Origin: Bog-473 sp963788125
GTDB lineage: Bacteria; Actinomycetota; Acidimicrobiia; Acidimicrobiales; RAAP-2
Assembly (NCBI GenBank): GCA_963788125.1
Contig: CAWBFN010000002.1
Location: 1,364,001 to 1,428,000, forward strand
Direction of reading: 5' to 3'
Length of the DNA: 64,000 nt
Shown: piece by piece, positions 35,413 to 44,843 of the stretch
How the letters are laid out: each line of letters starts with the position of its first letter
How positions within the stretch are numbered: position 1 is the first letter of the stretch
The notes under the pieces: model-generated
The model's database searches: none
Told to the model about the DNA's origin: nothing
What the model saw: only the letters and a program-made list of their open reading frames with translations
Position numbers and translations under genes: made by a program

Positions 35413-36406
35413 CGACCGGGAAGCCGAGCACATGGGCCACGCTGTCCACGAAGGCGCCGGGGTCTCCGTAGCGCGCGTCGGCGTAGAGGCGACCCCGTTG
35501 TGACAGTCGATCGCGGACGCCGGCGTCCGAGAGACGCGCCACGCAGGCCAGGAGCTCGGCGTACCCCGTGAACGACAGGCCCGCTCCCGTATCGGCGTGC
35601 GGTTGTGCGGCGCTCCCGACGGGGACGACGATCGGAGTTCCGAACCTGAGCGACTCGACGCACTCCCGGGCGACGATTGGTCCGGGCGCGAGGTCGATGG
35701 TGACGAGGGCGTGCGCCACCAGTCGCCACAGATCGGTGCGCGTGTAGACGCTCACCACGCCGCGCAGGGCGCGGCCGCGCCAGACCGCGGCGACGGCGTC
35801 CTCGACGACCACGACGTGCAGGCCGGGGAACCGGGCGGTGAGCCAGGCCACCATCGGCGTGGGCGGCGACACCCCGGCGGCACCGGTGCGATCGGAGAGG
35901 ACGAGGAGGTACCCGGTGAACCCGAGCCCGTTGTGCCGGTGCGTCGCGGCGAGGGGATTGATCGGCACATGCAGGCGGATGAGCTCCGAGGTGCCGCCTT
36001 CCGGTGGGGCGGTGAACCGCAACGGAGGGATGGCGTGCCGATCGCCCGCCGTGCCCGCGGCGGCGATGGCATGGACCCTGTGCTCGGGTGCGAAATGGGC
36101 GAGGAGCGACCGGGCGGCGGCGTCGGGTTCGTCGACGACGATCGTTGTCCCCGGCGGAAGACTGTCGGGCCACGTCGCCCGCGCCGGATCGGGCCAGGAC
36201 CCGTCCTCGCCGTCGCCCAGGCCGAGGAGATCGAATGCGCCATCGGGTTCGGGCCGGCCCGCCGGCCCCGGGACGACGACACAGACCTCGCTGGTGCGGG
36301 ACGCGGCGCCGGCGACCGAGCGCGCCACGAACGACAGCTCGGACTCGGGGGATCTCCAGTGCCTGCTGAGGATCAGGGTTGCCCGCTCGAAGCGGCGTTC
36401 ACCCAT
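35372..36406 (-). CDS. Glycosyltransferase-like protein (GT4/GT-B type, divergent)
   Basis: 344 residues on the minus strand. The N-terminal half is poorly conserved (LILSRHWRSPESELSFVARSV, TTIVVDEPDAAARSLLAHF). The C-terminal half has a GT-B-like arrangement: GLHVVVVEDAVAAVWRG, VVSVYTRTDLWRLVAHAL, IVARECVESLRFGTPIVVP (a donor-site RxCxExLRxGxP pattern) and YADARYGDP. Overlaps the small gene upstream by eight bases. Part of a minus-strand glycan operon (38559 to 35372). Confidence 0.7.
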   Translation of the reverse strand: MGERRFERATLILSRHWRSPESELSFVARSVAGAASRTSEVCVVVPGPAGRPEPDGAFDLLGLGDGEDGSWPDPARATWPDSLPPGTTIVVDEPDAAARSLLAHFAPEHRVHAIAAAGTAGDRHAIPPLRFTAPPEGGTSELIRLHVPINPLAATHRHNGLGFTGYLLVLSDRTGAAGVSPPTPMVAWLTARFPGLHVVVVEDAVAAVWRGRALRGVVSVYTRTDLWRLVAHALVTIDLAPGPIVARECVESLRFGTPIVVPVGSAAQPHADTGAGLSFTGYAELLACVARLSDAGVRDRLSQRGRLYADARYGDPGAFVDSVAHVLGFPVVSSRADGRADDSP

Positions 36407-36848
36407 CGGGTATCGGCGCCAACGGAGATGGTTCGGGCGCGCGGCCGAGAAGGGGTGCCGATTCCGCCCGGAGACGGGTCAGCTCCTCGCCCAGGATCGT
36501 CACGGCATCGTCCAGCACGGTCTGCTGCTGTGCCAGCCGCTCGGAGATCTCGTCGCAGCGCGCTGCGACCGCGTCGACGGCCCGGATGAGGTCGCCGATC
36601 AGCTCGCGGTCGAGGCTGCCCGACCCCCGGTGGGTGATCCTGCCCAGCAGACGGTGGAGGTGCCAGCGGGCCCCGCCCTCGCCCGTCTGCGTGGTCGTGC
36701 TGCGGAGCCACTGACGGTGGAGCATGGCCACACGCTCGTCGGCGTGGATCGGCGGGAGGGGTTCGGGCGCATCGGAGGGGCGCGTGAACATGGCGGGCGC
36801 GGGCTCCTCCGGGTGGCCGCTCAGTTCGGGGAGAGGCTCGCGTACCAT
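36399..36848 (-). CDS. Hypothetical protein of the glycan cluster (coiled-coil rich)
   Basis: About 149 residues from ATG 36848, which lies inside the end of the upstream GT2 gene (28-base overlap). No domain is recognised. It contains MLHRQWLRSTTTQTGEGG, HLHRLLGRITHRG, then an amphipathic helix (ELIGDLIRAVDAVAARCDEISERLAQQQ) that looks like a coiled coil. No signal peptide or membrane span. Position between two glycosyltransferase genes suggests a scaffold role for the glycan machinery (inference). Confidence 0.6.
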   Translation of the reverse strand: MVREPLPELSGHPEEPAPAMFTRPSDAPEPLPPIHADERVAMLHRQWLRSTTTQTGEGGARWHLHRLLGRITHRGSGSLDRELIGDLIRAVDAVAARCDEISERLAQQQTVLDDAVTILGEELTRLRAESAPLLGRAPEPSPLAPIPDG

Positions 36849-38559
36849 CGGTCCCACATCCCCCTTTCGTCTGGGCCACGCAGAGCGCACGATGAGTCAC
36901 CCCGAGTGAGATGGGGATTCAGATAGGGATCCCCTGCCTCAATGGATGTCCTCCAACGATCGACAAAGAGCCCGATGTCCCGCGCCCCTCCGGCAAATCC
37001 GCGACTGGGCGACTCGTGGTGTACGAGCTCGGCGGTTCCTTCGCAGAGCACTCTCATGCCGGCGCGCTGGGCCCGCAGGCAGTAGTCGACGTCGCTGAGA
37101 TCGACGCCGAGCGCCTCGTCGAATCCGGCGAGACCCTCGAACACGTCGCGGCGCGTGGCCAGACACGCGCCGGTGACCGCGGCGACCTCACGGGTGGTGA
37201 TCGCCATGTTCAGGTAGCCCGGCTGACGAGCGTCCAGCCCGGCGAGGGGATGGCCCGCCGCGCCCCCGAGCCCGATCACCACGCCGCAATGTTGCAGACG
37301 GCCATCGGGGTAGACGAGGCGCGCCCCGACGGCAGCAATTCCCGGCCGCATGGCCTGTGTCGAGAGGACGTCGATGCAGCCCGCCTCTCGTGCCTCAATG
37401 TCGTTGTTGAGGAAGATCAGCACCTCGCCCGAGGCCACCTTGGCGGCCGCATTGTTGAGCGCCGACCAATTGAACGGTCGATTGTCCGTCAGCACCGTCA
37501 CGTCGTCCCGCCGGGCCAGCCGTTCCACCAGTGTGAGCGTCTCGGGTTGCACGGAGTCGTTGTCGACCAGCACGAAGTCGAACCTTCGCTGTCGGTGCGT
37601 GGCGTCGATCGACTCGATGCACGTACGCAAGAGCCGGGGCTCATCGCGAAAGGGGATGATGATGGTCGCGGTCGCGGTCGCGGTCGCGTCGCCGGCCGGG
37701 CGCCGTCGGATCCGGTAGGTATCTCGGGACGACCCGGGCGACACCTCTGCTGCCTCTCCCCGGCGCTGGAGCGCCGCCTCTACGTGACGCACATCGGGCG
37801 CCTCGGGACGTCGTGGGTCCGGCGCAACGAGTCGATGGCAGAGAACGTCGGGTAGGTGGATGACCTCGTCCGCCAGCTCGCAGGCGCGCAACGCCAGGTC
37901 GTGTTCCGCCAGCGCAAGATCGTCGGTCGTCGACGTCAGCTGACGCGCCAGCTCCGAACCGATGGCCAGGGGCCTGCCCACGTAGGACGAGGACAGGAGA
38001 AAGTCGGGCGAGTAGACCGGCTTGAGTCGAGGATCGACGTGCCGGCCGTCCGCCGCCACGGAGTCCTCGTCGCCGTAGACGACGGTGCGGGGCGAAAGGC
38101 GGCCGGCGAGCTGCGCCACGGCATCGGGCGCCCAGACGTCGCCCGGAAAGAGCAACGCGAGGTGTGTGCCGCGGGTGGCGGTCAACGCCAGGTCGAGCAT
38201 ATGGGTGGGGGGGACGCGTCCTCGGCCCATTCGACCCGGACGCGCTGGCTGGTCCGCTGAAGCCCCGACACGGTGAGGAGGGCGGTGAAGGCGGCCTGGT
38301 GGGATCGCTGGACGACGACGGTGAGCGACCAATTGGCGGACGTCTGCTGCTGGAGTGCGTGGAGCGTTCGCACCGTCTCCGGGGGCGGTTCCTCGGCGAC
38401 GACCATCACCATATGGAGCGGCTCGGCCGGCGGCTTCCCCACCGGCGGGTGGTGGCGCAGCTCACGGCGCTGGACCCACTCGGAGAACGAGCCCGGGTCC
38501 TGGGCGACGTCGGGACGGAGGGCGGGAAGGACCCGGTGCGCGAAGAGGACCCGTTCCAC
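36821..38559 (-). pseudogene. GT2 glycosyltransferase split by a frameshift at a G7 tract
   Basis: The N-terminal ~117 codons (38559 down to about 38210, GTG start; MVMVVAEEPPPETVRTLHAL) run into a stop after ...AEDASPPP. The rest (THMLDLALTATRGTHLALLF onward) continues in another frame to 36821. The switch falls in a run of seven G at 38207-38213 (C7 on the coding strand). One extra base would join the frames as EDASPPTHMLDLAL. The joined ~579-residue product is a double GT2 protein: LFPGDVWAPDAV, YGDEDS, then TIIIPFRDEPRLLRTCIESI, FLNNDIEAR, TGACLATRRDVF, DLSDVDYCLRAQRAGM. Either an indel error, a phase-variable gene or a true pseudogene. Confidence 0.8.
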
Positions 38560-38636
38560 GCAGGCAATCTACCGGACGGTGCCGGGCGGACAGGGCGCGT
38601 TGGCGCAGGTGAGCGTGGACCTGCCACGATGCGCCG

Positions 38637-39737
38637 ATGCCGATATCCGACCGCCTTCTGATGGGCCCGGGTCCCTCCAATCCCTACCCCGAGGTCATGC
38701 AGGCCCTGGCACGGCCGGTGCTGGGGCACCTCGACCCCGAGTTCCTGGCCCTCCTCGATTCCACGAACGACCGCCTGCGCCAGGTGTTCGCCACCCGGAA
38801 CGCACTGACCCTGCCGGTGAGCGGCACCGGTTCGGCCGGCATGGAGGCATCCTTCGTGAACTTCGTGCGGCCCGGCGATCCCGTCGTGGTCGGGGTCAAC
38901 GGCGTGTTCGGTCAACGGATGTGCGATGTGGCGGAACGTGTCGGGGCCACGGTGACCAGGGTGGAGGCGCCGTGGGGGCGGCCGATCGAGCCCGACGCGC
39001 TCCTCTCGGCCCATCCGAGTCCCTCCATCGTCGCGGTGGTGCACGCCGAGACGTCGACCGGGGTGCGCAACGAGATCGAACCGCTGGGAGCGCAGAAGGG
39101 AGATGCACTCCTCCTGGTGGACATGGTGACCTCGTTGGGGGGTACCTCGGTGGCGGTCGACGAATGGAGCGTCGATATCGCCTACAGCGCCACTCAGAAG
39201 TGCCTGGGCGTACCCCCCGGCCTCGCCCCATTGACGATCTCCGCGCGCGCACGCGAGCGTATGGTCGAGCGTCCATCGAGTTGGTATCTCGATCTCAATC
39301 TGCTGTCGCGTTACGTCCAGGAGGGGGGTGAAGGTGGACGGGTCTACCACCATACGGCTCCAGTCACCATGATCGGGGCGCTACACGCCGGATTGGGCGC
39401 GCTTCTCGGCGAGGGCATCGATGCGGCTCGCCTTCGCCACGCCGAGTGCGGTCAACTCCTCCAGGATGGTCTCGAGTCGCTCGGCCTCACGCTCTTCGCC
39501 GAGGCCGGGTATCGCCTGCCCCAACTCACGACCGTCCACGTCCCCGATCACCTACCCGCCGGGATGACCGAGGCCGACTGCCGCCGGCTGCTCCTCGACC
39601 GCTACGGCATTGAGATCGGCGCCGGCGCCGGACGGCTGGCCGGGAAGATATGGCGGATCGGCTGTATGGGCCACACGGCGCGTCGGCGCAACGTCGTCGC
39701 GTTCCTCGGCTCGCTGAGGGAGGTCATCGAACGATGA
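38637..39737 (+). CDS. Class V pyridoxal-phosphate aminotransferase (alanine/serine-glyoxylate type)
   Basis: 366 residues. Fold type I, class V: LLMGPGPSNPYPEVMQAL at the N-terminus, LPVSGTGSAGMEA for PLP phosphate binding, VHAETSTGV, LLVDMVTSLGGT with the PLP-contacting Asp, and the Schiff-base Lys in YSATQKCLGVPPGLAP (about residue 188). Closest in pattern to alanine-glyoxylate or (S)-ureidoglycine-glyoxylate aminotransferases. It is divergent from the glycan genes (77-base gap) and its stop overlaps the next gene (ATGA). Confidence 0.92.
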   Translation: MPISDRLLMGPGPSNPYPEVMQALARPVLGHLDPEFLALLDSTNDRLRQVFATRNALTLPVSGTGSAGMEASFVNFVRPGDPVVVGVNGVFGQRMCDVAERVGATVTRVEAPWGRPIEPDALLSAHPSPSIVAVVHAETSTGVRNEIEPLGAQKGDALLLVDMVTSLGGTSVAVDEWSVDIAYSATQKCLGVPPGLAPLTISARARERMVERPSSWYLDLNLLSRYVQEGGEGGRVYHHTAPVTMIGALHAGLGALLGEGIDAARLRHAECGQLLQDGLESLGLTLFAEAGYRLPQLTTVHVPDHLPAGMTEADCRRLLLDRYGIEIGAGAGRLAGKIWRIGCMGHTARRRNVVAFLGSLREVIER

Positions 39738-40354
39738 GTGCCGCGAGATCCGTTCGCCATTCGCCGTTGCAGCTCCACGGACGACGCGTCATGCTGCGAC
39801 CGCTGACGGAGAACGATTTTGACGAGTGGCACGAGGTGCGCACCCGGTGCGGCGCCTGGCTGCTCCGCTGGGAGCCGCGCCCCAAGGGGGCACCGGTCCC
39901 GTCGGAGGACAGGGCGAGCTTCGCCGCCCGCTGTGGCATCCGCGAGAGGGAGCGGCACCTGGGGACGGGCTACGGGTTCGGCATCTTCGTCGGGGAACGT
40001 TTCGCCGGCGAGGTCACGCTCTCGTCCATTCAGCGGGGACCGTTTCAGAGCGCGTCCATCGGCTACTGGATCGACGAGTCCTTGGCCGGCCGGGGATTCG
40101 TCCCCGAAGCGGTGGTCGTCACGCTGCGGTTTGCCTTCGAAGCGATCTCGCTGCATCGGGTGGAGATCTCCATCATCCCGAGGAACAGCGCCAGTCGCCG
40201 GGTGGTCGAGAAGCTCGGCATCCGCCAGGAGGGGATCGCCGAGCGCTTCTTGGAGATCGACGGCGTCTGGGAGGATCACGTGCGCTACGCCATCACCTCC
40301 GAGGAGTGGGCCGCGCGCGAGCCCGAACTGGCCAGAGAGTGGTTGACCTCCTGA
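39734..40354 (+). CDS. GNAT acetyltransferase, RimJ/RimL type
   Basis: 206 residues from ATG 39734 (ATGA overlap with the aminotransferase). Features: HGRRVMLRPLTENDFDEWHEVR, FGIFVGERFAGEVTLSSI, SIGYWIDESLAGRGFVPEAVVV (acetyl-CoA loop), LHRVEISIIPRNSASRRVVEKLG and HVRYAITSEEW. Such enzymes acetylate N-terminal alpha-amines of ribosomal proteins or small amines. Coupling to an aminotransferase suggests they could act on the same small molecule (inference). Confidence 0.9.
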   Translation: MSAARSVRHSPLQLHGRRVMLRPLTENDFDEWHEVRTRCGAWLLRWEPRPKGAPVPSEDRASFAARCGIRERERHLGTGYGFGIFVGERFAGEVTLSSIQRGPFQSASIGYWIDESLAGRGFVPEAVVVTLRFAFEAISLHRVEISIIPRNSASRRVVEKLGIRQEGIAERFLEIDGVWEDHVRYAITSEEWAAREPELAREWLTS

Positions 40355-40372
40355 AGTTCGGACGCAGGCGCG

Positions 40373-40390
40373 TGCCGGCCAGGGCCGGCA
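40373..40390. terminator. Hairpin between two convergent genes
   Basis: TGCCGGC pairs with GCCGGCA around a four-base loop, inside the 54-base gap between the stops of the GNAT gene (+) and the GT2 gene (-). Position suggests a shared bidirectional terminator, though there is no U tract on either side. Confidence 0.45.
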
Positions 40391-40408
40391 GGCCTCCCGC
40401 CCCCCGGA

Positions 40409-41515
40409 TCAGGTTTTCCGGGCGGCCAGCGTCGGCGGCGTGGGTGGCACGTCGACGGCGCTGACCTCATCGCACCACGGCAGCTCCAGGGGGGCCATGG
40501 CGTACAGCTGGGCCAAGGTCAGCGTCGACCTCTCGAGCACCGCTCCCCCGTGACGGGCGGACAGAGAAGCGGCCATCTCCTCAATCTTCGGATCGCTCAT
40601 CAGTGGGCACAGCACGAGGATGCCCCGGTCGCCCCGGTCCAGCACGGGTAACCATGGTGCGACCCCGCGCCGGAGCGCCTCGAGCGACGACGAGGGGTCC
40701 GGGCCCGGTCCCCTCGGGAAGGTCACGGCCAGGGTGGGAACCGGCCGCACCGACTTGGCACCCCGTCCGGCACGGAGCACGTCACGGGTCATGGAGCGGG
40801 CATCGCTCCATGGTCGGATCCGGCTGCCCTTCACCCGTAGCCACCGCACGGGGACCTCGGCGATCGGCAACCCCAGGCGTCGAGCCAGGGCCAGTATCTC
40901 GACGTCGAAGGCGAACCGCTCGGTGACCATGCAGTGGAAGAGCAGTTTGGCGGCGGGTGCCCGGAAGGCCTTGAAACCGCACTGGGTGTCATCGAGCGAG
41001 ACGCTGGTCAAGGCGTTGACCAGCGTGCTGAAGATGCCGTTCATCAGCGATCGCCGGAGGCTGGCGCGGTCGACGGATGCGCCGAACGCGGCACGCGAGC
41101 CGATGGCCAGGTCGGCCCCGCCCAGGGCGCGTTGGAACTCGGGCGTCTGCCCCGGGTCGATGGCCATGTCGGCGTCGGCGAAGGCGATGCTCGGAGCCGT
41201 GGCCGCCGCCACGCCGGCTCTCACGGCGGCGCCCTTTCCCTGGTTCTCGGGCAGTCGGACCAGCCGCACGTGGGGATACGGGGCGAACAGTGCGGCGGCC
41301 TGTTCAGACGTGTCATCGGTGCTGCCATCGTCCACGATGACGAACTCCGTGGTCCCGGGGTCGATGGTGCCGGAGGCGACCGCCTCGCGCAGCCGGGAGA
41401 ACCCCGCAGCCAGGCGAGAGCCCTCGTTGTAGGCGGGGACCACGAGGGACAGCGACAGCCTGGACGCCACGGGCGTCGACGAGGGCGAGTCGGCATCCTC
41501 CTCGCGCCGGTTCAT
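40409..41515 (-). CDS. Polyprenyl-phosphate hexosyltransferase-type GT2 (dolichyl-phosphate glucosyltransferase-like)
   Basis: 368 residues from ATG 41515. The GT2 core closely follows the dolichyl-phosphate-glucose/mannose synthase pattern: LSLVVPAYNEGSRLAAG, FVIVDDGSTDDT, LPENQGKGAAVRAGV, AFADADMAID (metal site), AIGSRAAFG, DTQCGFKAFRAPAA and FAFDVEILALARRLGLPIAEVPVRW. The C-terminal ~110 residues (from GAKSVRPVPTLAV) are not membrane spans but a soluble extension. It probably loads a sugar onto a polyprenyl carrier for glycan assembly. A frame-open N-terminal extension upstream is not conserved-looking and was not used. Confidence 0.88.
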   Translation of the reverse strand: MNRREEDADSPSSTPVASRLSLSLVVPAYNEGSRLAAGFSRLREAVASGTIDPGTTEFVIVDDGSTDDTSEQAAALFAPYPHVRLVRLPENQGKGAAVRAGVAAATAPSIAFADADMAIDPGQTPEFQRALGGADLAIGSRAAFGASVDRASLRRSLMNGIFSTLVNALTSVSLDDTQCGFKAFRAPAAKLLFHCMVTERFAFDVEILALARRLGLPIAEVPVRWLRVKGSRIRPWSDARSMTRDVLRAGRGAKSVRPVPTLAVTFPRGPGPDPSSSLEALRRGVAPWLPVLDRGDRGILVLCPLMSDPKIEEMAASLSARHGGAVLERSTLTLAQLYAMAPLELPWCDEVSAVDVPPTPPTLAARKT

Positions 41516-41577
41516 CCACCTATTCTCCACTGGTGGATGCCGCAATACGAGTCGGGTCCCCGACTTGGGCCACGATC

Positions 41578-42885
41578 CTAGGGTCGACCTGCTCCGATGA
41601 GCCCCTCGGTGAAGATCGGGGAGTACGAGACCGTCGCGCCGGTGAAGGGGGCCTGAATAATGGTGTCGGTGCCGTACGGCCCCGAACCGACGTACATGAC
41701 CACGTGATCGACCTCGTCGTCGCCGTCCAGGTTGTAGTAAAAGAGCAGGTCGCCGGGCTCGAGTGCGCTGAGCGAGACGTGCGTAAGGTCGGGCCACTGC
41801 ACCTCGGTCGTCCTGGGGATGGACACGCCGCCCTGGGCCCACGCCCACTGGGCGAGACCCGAACAGTCGAAGCCCTCTGAGGGGCTCGCCCCGCCGAAGA
41901 CGTACTCCACTCCGAGCTGGGACTCCGCCGCGTCGACCGCCGCCATCTGTTGCGCGGTACCTGTTCCGGTCCCGCCGATGGTCCCCGAAAACGAGCCACC
42001 CGGATCAGGACCGCCCCCTGCCGCTCCAGAGGCTTGGTTGGCCGCCACCGTCGCCGCCGCGCCACTGGCGCTTCCCCCGACCGACTGCGCGACCGCGGCG
42101 GCCGCCTGGGCCGCCGCCGCGGCCCTCTGCGCTTGTGCCGCACTGGCCGCCGCCGCCGCCTTGGCGGCCTCTTCCTGCGCCTCTTCAACGGCGGCCTGGG
42201 CGACTTCTTGGGCCAGCTGACCCTGGACCCGGTTCAACGTGGCCTGGGTGGTTGCCGCCTCCTGCTGGTTGGCGTCGGCCAGGGCCTTGGTCTGATCGGC
42301 TTGGGTCTGTGCCTGCGAGGCGAGTCCCTTCTCCTGCGACTGCTGGCTGATCAGGCGCGACTGAGTGGTCTCGAGAGCGCTCCGCGCCTGGTCGAGGTCG
42401 CCCACGATCTGTTCTACGTACTGGGTTCGGGCGTCACCCAGTGTGGCGGAAGAGGAGAACAGCGAGGCGAAGTTCGACTGCGGCGTGCCGTAGATGTAGG
42501 CCTTGACCGCATCGTCGGCGAGGTGCTTGCGATCGATCGACACGGCCGACTTGGTGCGGACGATCGACGCGTCGATGGTCTGCAGGGCGTTCTGTGCGTT
42601 CTGCAGATTCTGCACTGCCGTGTCGTAACGGTTGTCGAGGGCCGAGGTCTGCTGTTCCTCCTGCGACAGTTGCGCCTCAATCGTGGCCACCTGCGACTTC
42701 GATGCGCTGATCTGGGACTGGTTGGGTGCCGGCCCCGGCGTGGTCGTCGGCGTCGCCGCGTTGGTGGCACCTGCCGCGGTTGCGGTGAAACTGGCGAGCG
42801 TGAGCACCGCGACGAAGAGCACACCACGTGCCGCCGGCGCATGGTGCGTGGGGCATCCAGTGTTCCGACAATGCACTGACGACAC
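41578..42885 (-). CDS. Secreted NlpC/P60 cell-wall endopeptidase with long coiled coil
   Basis: 435 residues, GTG start. N-terminal hydrophobic export signal (GVLFVAVLTLASFTATAAGA), then a ~200-residue coiled coil (SKSQVATIEAQLSQEEQQTSAL onward), an Ala/Gln-rich and Gly-rich linker, and a C-terminal NlpC/P60 domain with catalytic Cys in GFDCSGLAQWAWAQ, His in VDHVVMYVG and the third polar residue in IIQAPFTGA. The RipA/CwlO-like layout suggests cleavage of peptidoglycan stem peptides at division, with the coiled coil as a regulatory or FtsEX-type contact. Divergent from the esterase gene. Confidence 0.92.
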   Translation of the reverse strand: MSSVHCRNTGCPTHHAPAARGVLFVAVLTLASFTATAAGATNAATPTTTPGPAPNQSQISASKSQVATIEAQLSQEEQQTSALDNRYDTAVQNLQNAQNALQTIDASIVRTKSAVSIDRKHLADDAVKAYIYGTPQSNFASLFSSSATLGDARTQYVEQIVGDLDQARSALETTQSRLISQQSQEKGLASQAQTQADQTKALADANQQEAATTQATLNRVQGQLAQEVAQAAVEEAQEEAAKAAAAASAAQAQRAAAAAQAAAAVAQSVGGSASGAAATVAANQASGAAGGGPDPGGSFSGTIGGTGTGTAQQMAAVDAAESQLGVEYVFGGASPSEGFDCSGLAQWAWAQGGVSIPRTTEVQWPDLTHVSLSALEPGDLLFYYNLDGDDEVDHVVMYVGSGPYGTDTIIQAPFTGATVSYSPIFTEGLIGAGRP

Positions 42886-42996
42886 CCCAAAACAGTAACG
42901 CCTTTGCTGTGGTGACCGGGTTCGATCGTCAGCCGGCCCATGAAATCTTGGGTCGACCTACGAGCACGACCTGCGAGCAGACACACTGTGTTGTGG

Positions 42997-43026
42997 TTGA
43001 CCGTCATGGGACACACTTCATATGGT
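42997..43026 (+). promoter_or_regulatory. Possible sigma-70-type promoter for the carboxylesterase gene
   Basis: TTGACC (42997-43002) and TATGGT (43021-43026) are 18 bases apart in the 136-base gap between two divergent genes. The -10 box would overlap the ATG at 43022, which favours the ATG at 43034 and a nearly leaderless mRNA. Weak evidence. Confidence 0.3.
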
Positions 43027-44605
43027 GCTTCCCATGGACGGTGTCGTGACGGTTGCCGGAGGACGGGTCCGAGGGGTATTGCAGGAGGATCACTGGGCGT
43101 TTCTGGGAGTTCCCTACGCGCGTGCTCCCGAGGGGGACCTCAGGTGGCGCCCGCCCCAGCCACCCGTTCCCTGGCACGGCGTGCGCGACGCGTCCTCGTT
43201 CGGGCCGAGTGCTCCTCAGGCCACGGCGACGAGCGGATTCGCCCAATCGTCCGAAACCCGTGGCGATGCTGCGCAGAGCGAGGACTGTCTCTCCCTGAAT
43301 GTCTGGACCCGTGAGTTCCCCGATGAACCCGCACGCCCGCCGGCGCACGGGCGACCGGTCATGGTCTGGATCCACGGCGGCGGTTTCACCTCGGGGAGCG
43401 GCTCCGTTTTCCTGTACCGGGGAGCCGATCTGGTCCGCCATGGAGACGTCGTGGTCGTCACCGTCAACTATCGCTTGGGCGCGCTTGGCTTCCTCGGCCA
43501 TGGAGCTCTGCGCGACACCAGTGGGTACGTCGGCAACTGGGGCCTGCACGACCAGGTGGCGGCCCTGCGGTGGGTACGGGACCATATCGCGCAGTTCGGA
43601 GGGGATCCCGACCGGGTCACTGTCTTCGGCGAGTCCGCCGGCGGGTTCAGCATCGCGGCGCTGTTGGGCGCGCCGTCAGCCGCCGGTCTCTTTCGGCGGG
43701 CCGTCGTGCAGAGCGGCGGCGTGCACGTGCACACGCTTGCACAGGCGGAACGCGCGGCCGATCGCCTCGCGGCAACACTGGGAGTGGCGGACTGCACACG
43801 CGCGACAATGTGCGCGGTGCCGTCCTCCGAACTGGTGGCCGCCGCCGAGGAGATCGCCAAGGTCGAGCCCGAGCCGGGCCTGATCCCCCTGCCGTTTCTC
43901 CCCGTGGTCGACGGCGTCTTTCTGCCCCGCAACCCGCTGGATGCGGTGGAGAGCGGTTCCGCTCCTGGGGTGGGACTTCTGATCGGAACGAACCGTGACG
44001 AGTTGACGCTCTTTGGAATAGACCGGCCCGAGTTGATGGCCGACGACGAGGAGGGAGTGCTTCGCTGGGCGGCCCTTGCCGCACCCGACGTGCCCAGCCG
44101 GGAGCTCATGGAGGGGTATCGACGCGCCCGGGTCGACCGGTCCGAGGCAGTCGACGCGCGCTCATTGACGGTTGCGATGGGGAGCGACGGTGCCTTCCGA
44201 TGGCCCAGTCTCCGGCTGGCCGCGGCACACGGGTCTCGCGGGAATCCGACCTACGTCTACCTCTTCGAATGGGAGTCGCCGGCCTTCGGCGGAATCCTGG
44301 GATCGTGCCACGGCCTGGAGCTGCCGTTTGTCTTCGGCGCCATCGACCTGCCGGCGGTGCAGTTCTTCACCGGCGGCGGCGTCGAGGTGCAGTCGCTGTC
44401 GGCGCAGATGCAGCGGGCCTGGCTGGCATTCGCCCGCTCGGGCGATCCATCGCACGAAGGGCTCGGCGTCTGGCCCACGTGGGATCGGCTGAATCGGTCG
44501 ACCATGGTCTTCGGCCCTCGGACCGGCGTGGTCGACCGTCCACGGGATCGGGAGCTCTCCGTCTGGGAGGAGCATCGTCCGCTCGTTTCCGGCAAGCCGG
44601 GCTAA
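43022..44605 (+). CDS. Type-B carboxylesterase
   Basis: 527 residues from ATG 43022 (ATG 43034 equally likely). Cholinesterase-like family: VAGGRVRGVLQEDHWAFLGVPYA, SEDCLSLNVWT, VMVWIHGGGFTSGSGS (oxyanion hole), nucleophile FGESAGGFSIAAL, acidic residue in GTNRDELTLFG, His in CHGLELPFVFG and a C-terminal AWLAFARSGDPS. No export signal is seen. Hydrolyses carboxylic esters; substrate unknown. Single-gene unit between divergent and convergent neighbours. Confidence 0.93.
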   Translation: MVLPMDGVVTVAGGRVRGVLQEDHWAFLGVPYARAPEGDLRWRPPQPPVPWHGVRDASSFGPSAPQATATSGFAQSSETRGDAAQSEDCLSLNVWTREFPDEPARPPAHGRPVMVWIHGGGFTSGSGSVFLYRGADLVRHGDVVVVTVNYRLGALGFLGHGALRDTSGYVGNWGLHDQVAALRWVRDHIAQFGGDPDRVTVFGESAGGFSIAALLGAPSAAGLFRRAVVQSGGVHVHTLAQAERAADRLAATLGVADCTRATMCAVPSSELVAAAEEIAKVEPEPGLIPLPFLPVVDGVFLPRNPLDAVESGSAPGVGLLIGTNRDELTLFGIDRPELMADDEEGVLRWAALAAPDVPSRELMEGYRRARVDRSEAVDARSLTVAMGSDGAFRWPSLRLAAAHGSRGNPTYVYLFEWESPAFGGILGSCHGLELPFVFGAIDLPAVQFFTGGGVEVQSLSAQMQRAWLAFARSGDPSHEGLGVWPTWDRLNRSTMVFGPRTGVVDRPRDRELSVWEEHRPLVSGKPG

Positions 44606-44630
44606 CTGCGGGTCAGGGCAGGGGACCGGC

Positions 44631-44843
44631 TCACGGGCGCTGGCAGAAGATGTGCCACCCCGCGACCGCCCACGCAGCCAGGATCATCAGGCGCGACGGC
44701 CACGACGCCAGGAACCAGTGGATCTCACGCCTCGGCCCGATGAGGGAGCCGTGGTCCAGAGCGAGGACGGCAAACCACGCGACCGCGCCCACGGCAAGCG
44801 ACAACCAGACCACGCTGCCCGGTTCGATCACCGTCCACGTCAC
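44631..44843 (-). CDS. Small membrane protein, DUF6186-like
   Basis: About 70 residues from GTG 44843, which overlaps the stop of the upstream gene (GTGA). Two hydrophobic spans: VVWLSLAVGAVAWFAVLAL and LMILAAWAVAGWHIF. The ending WAVAGWHIFxR resembles the DUF6186 family of actinobacterial mini membrane proteins. Function unknown. Coupled to the membrane protein upstream, which is a likely partner. Confidence 0.6.
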   Translation of the reverse strand: MTWTVIEPGSVVWLSLAVGAVAWFAVLALDHGSLIGPRREIHWFLASWPSRLMILAAWAVAGWHIFCQRP

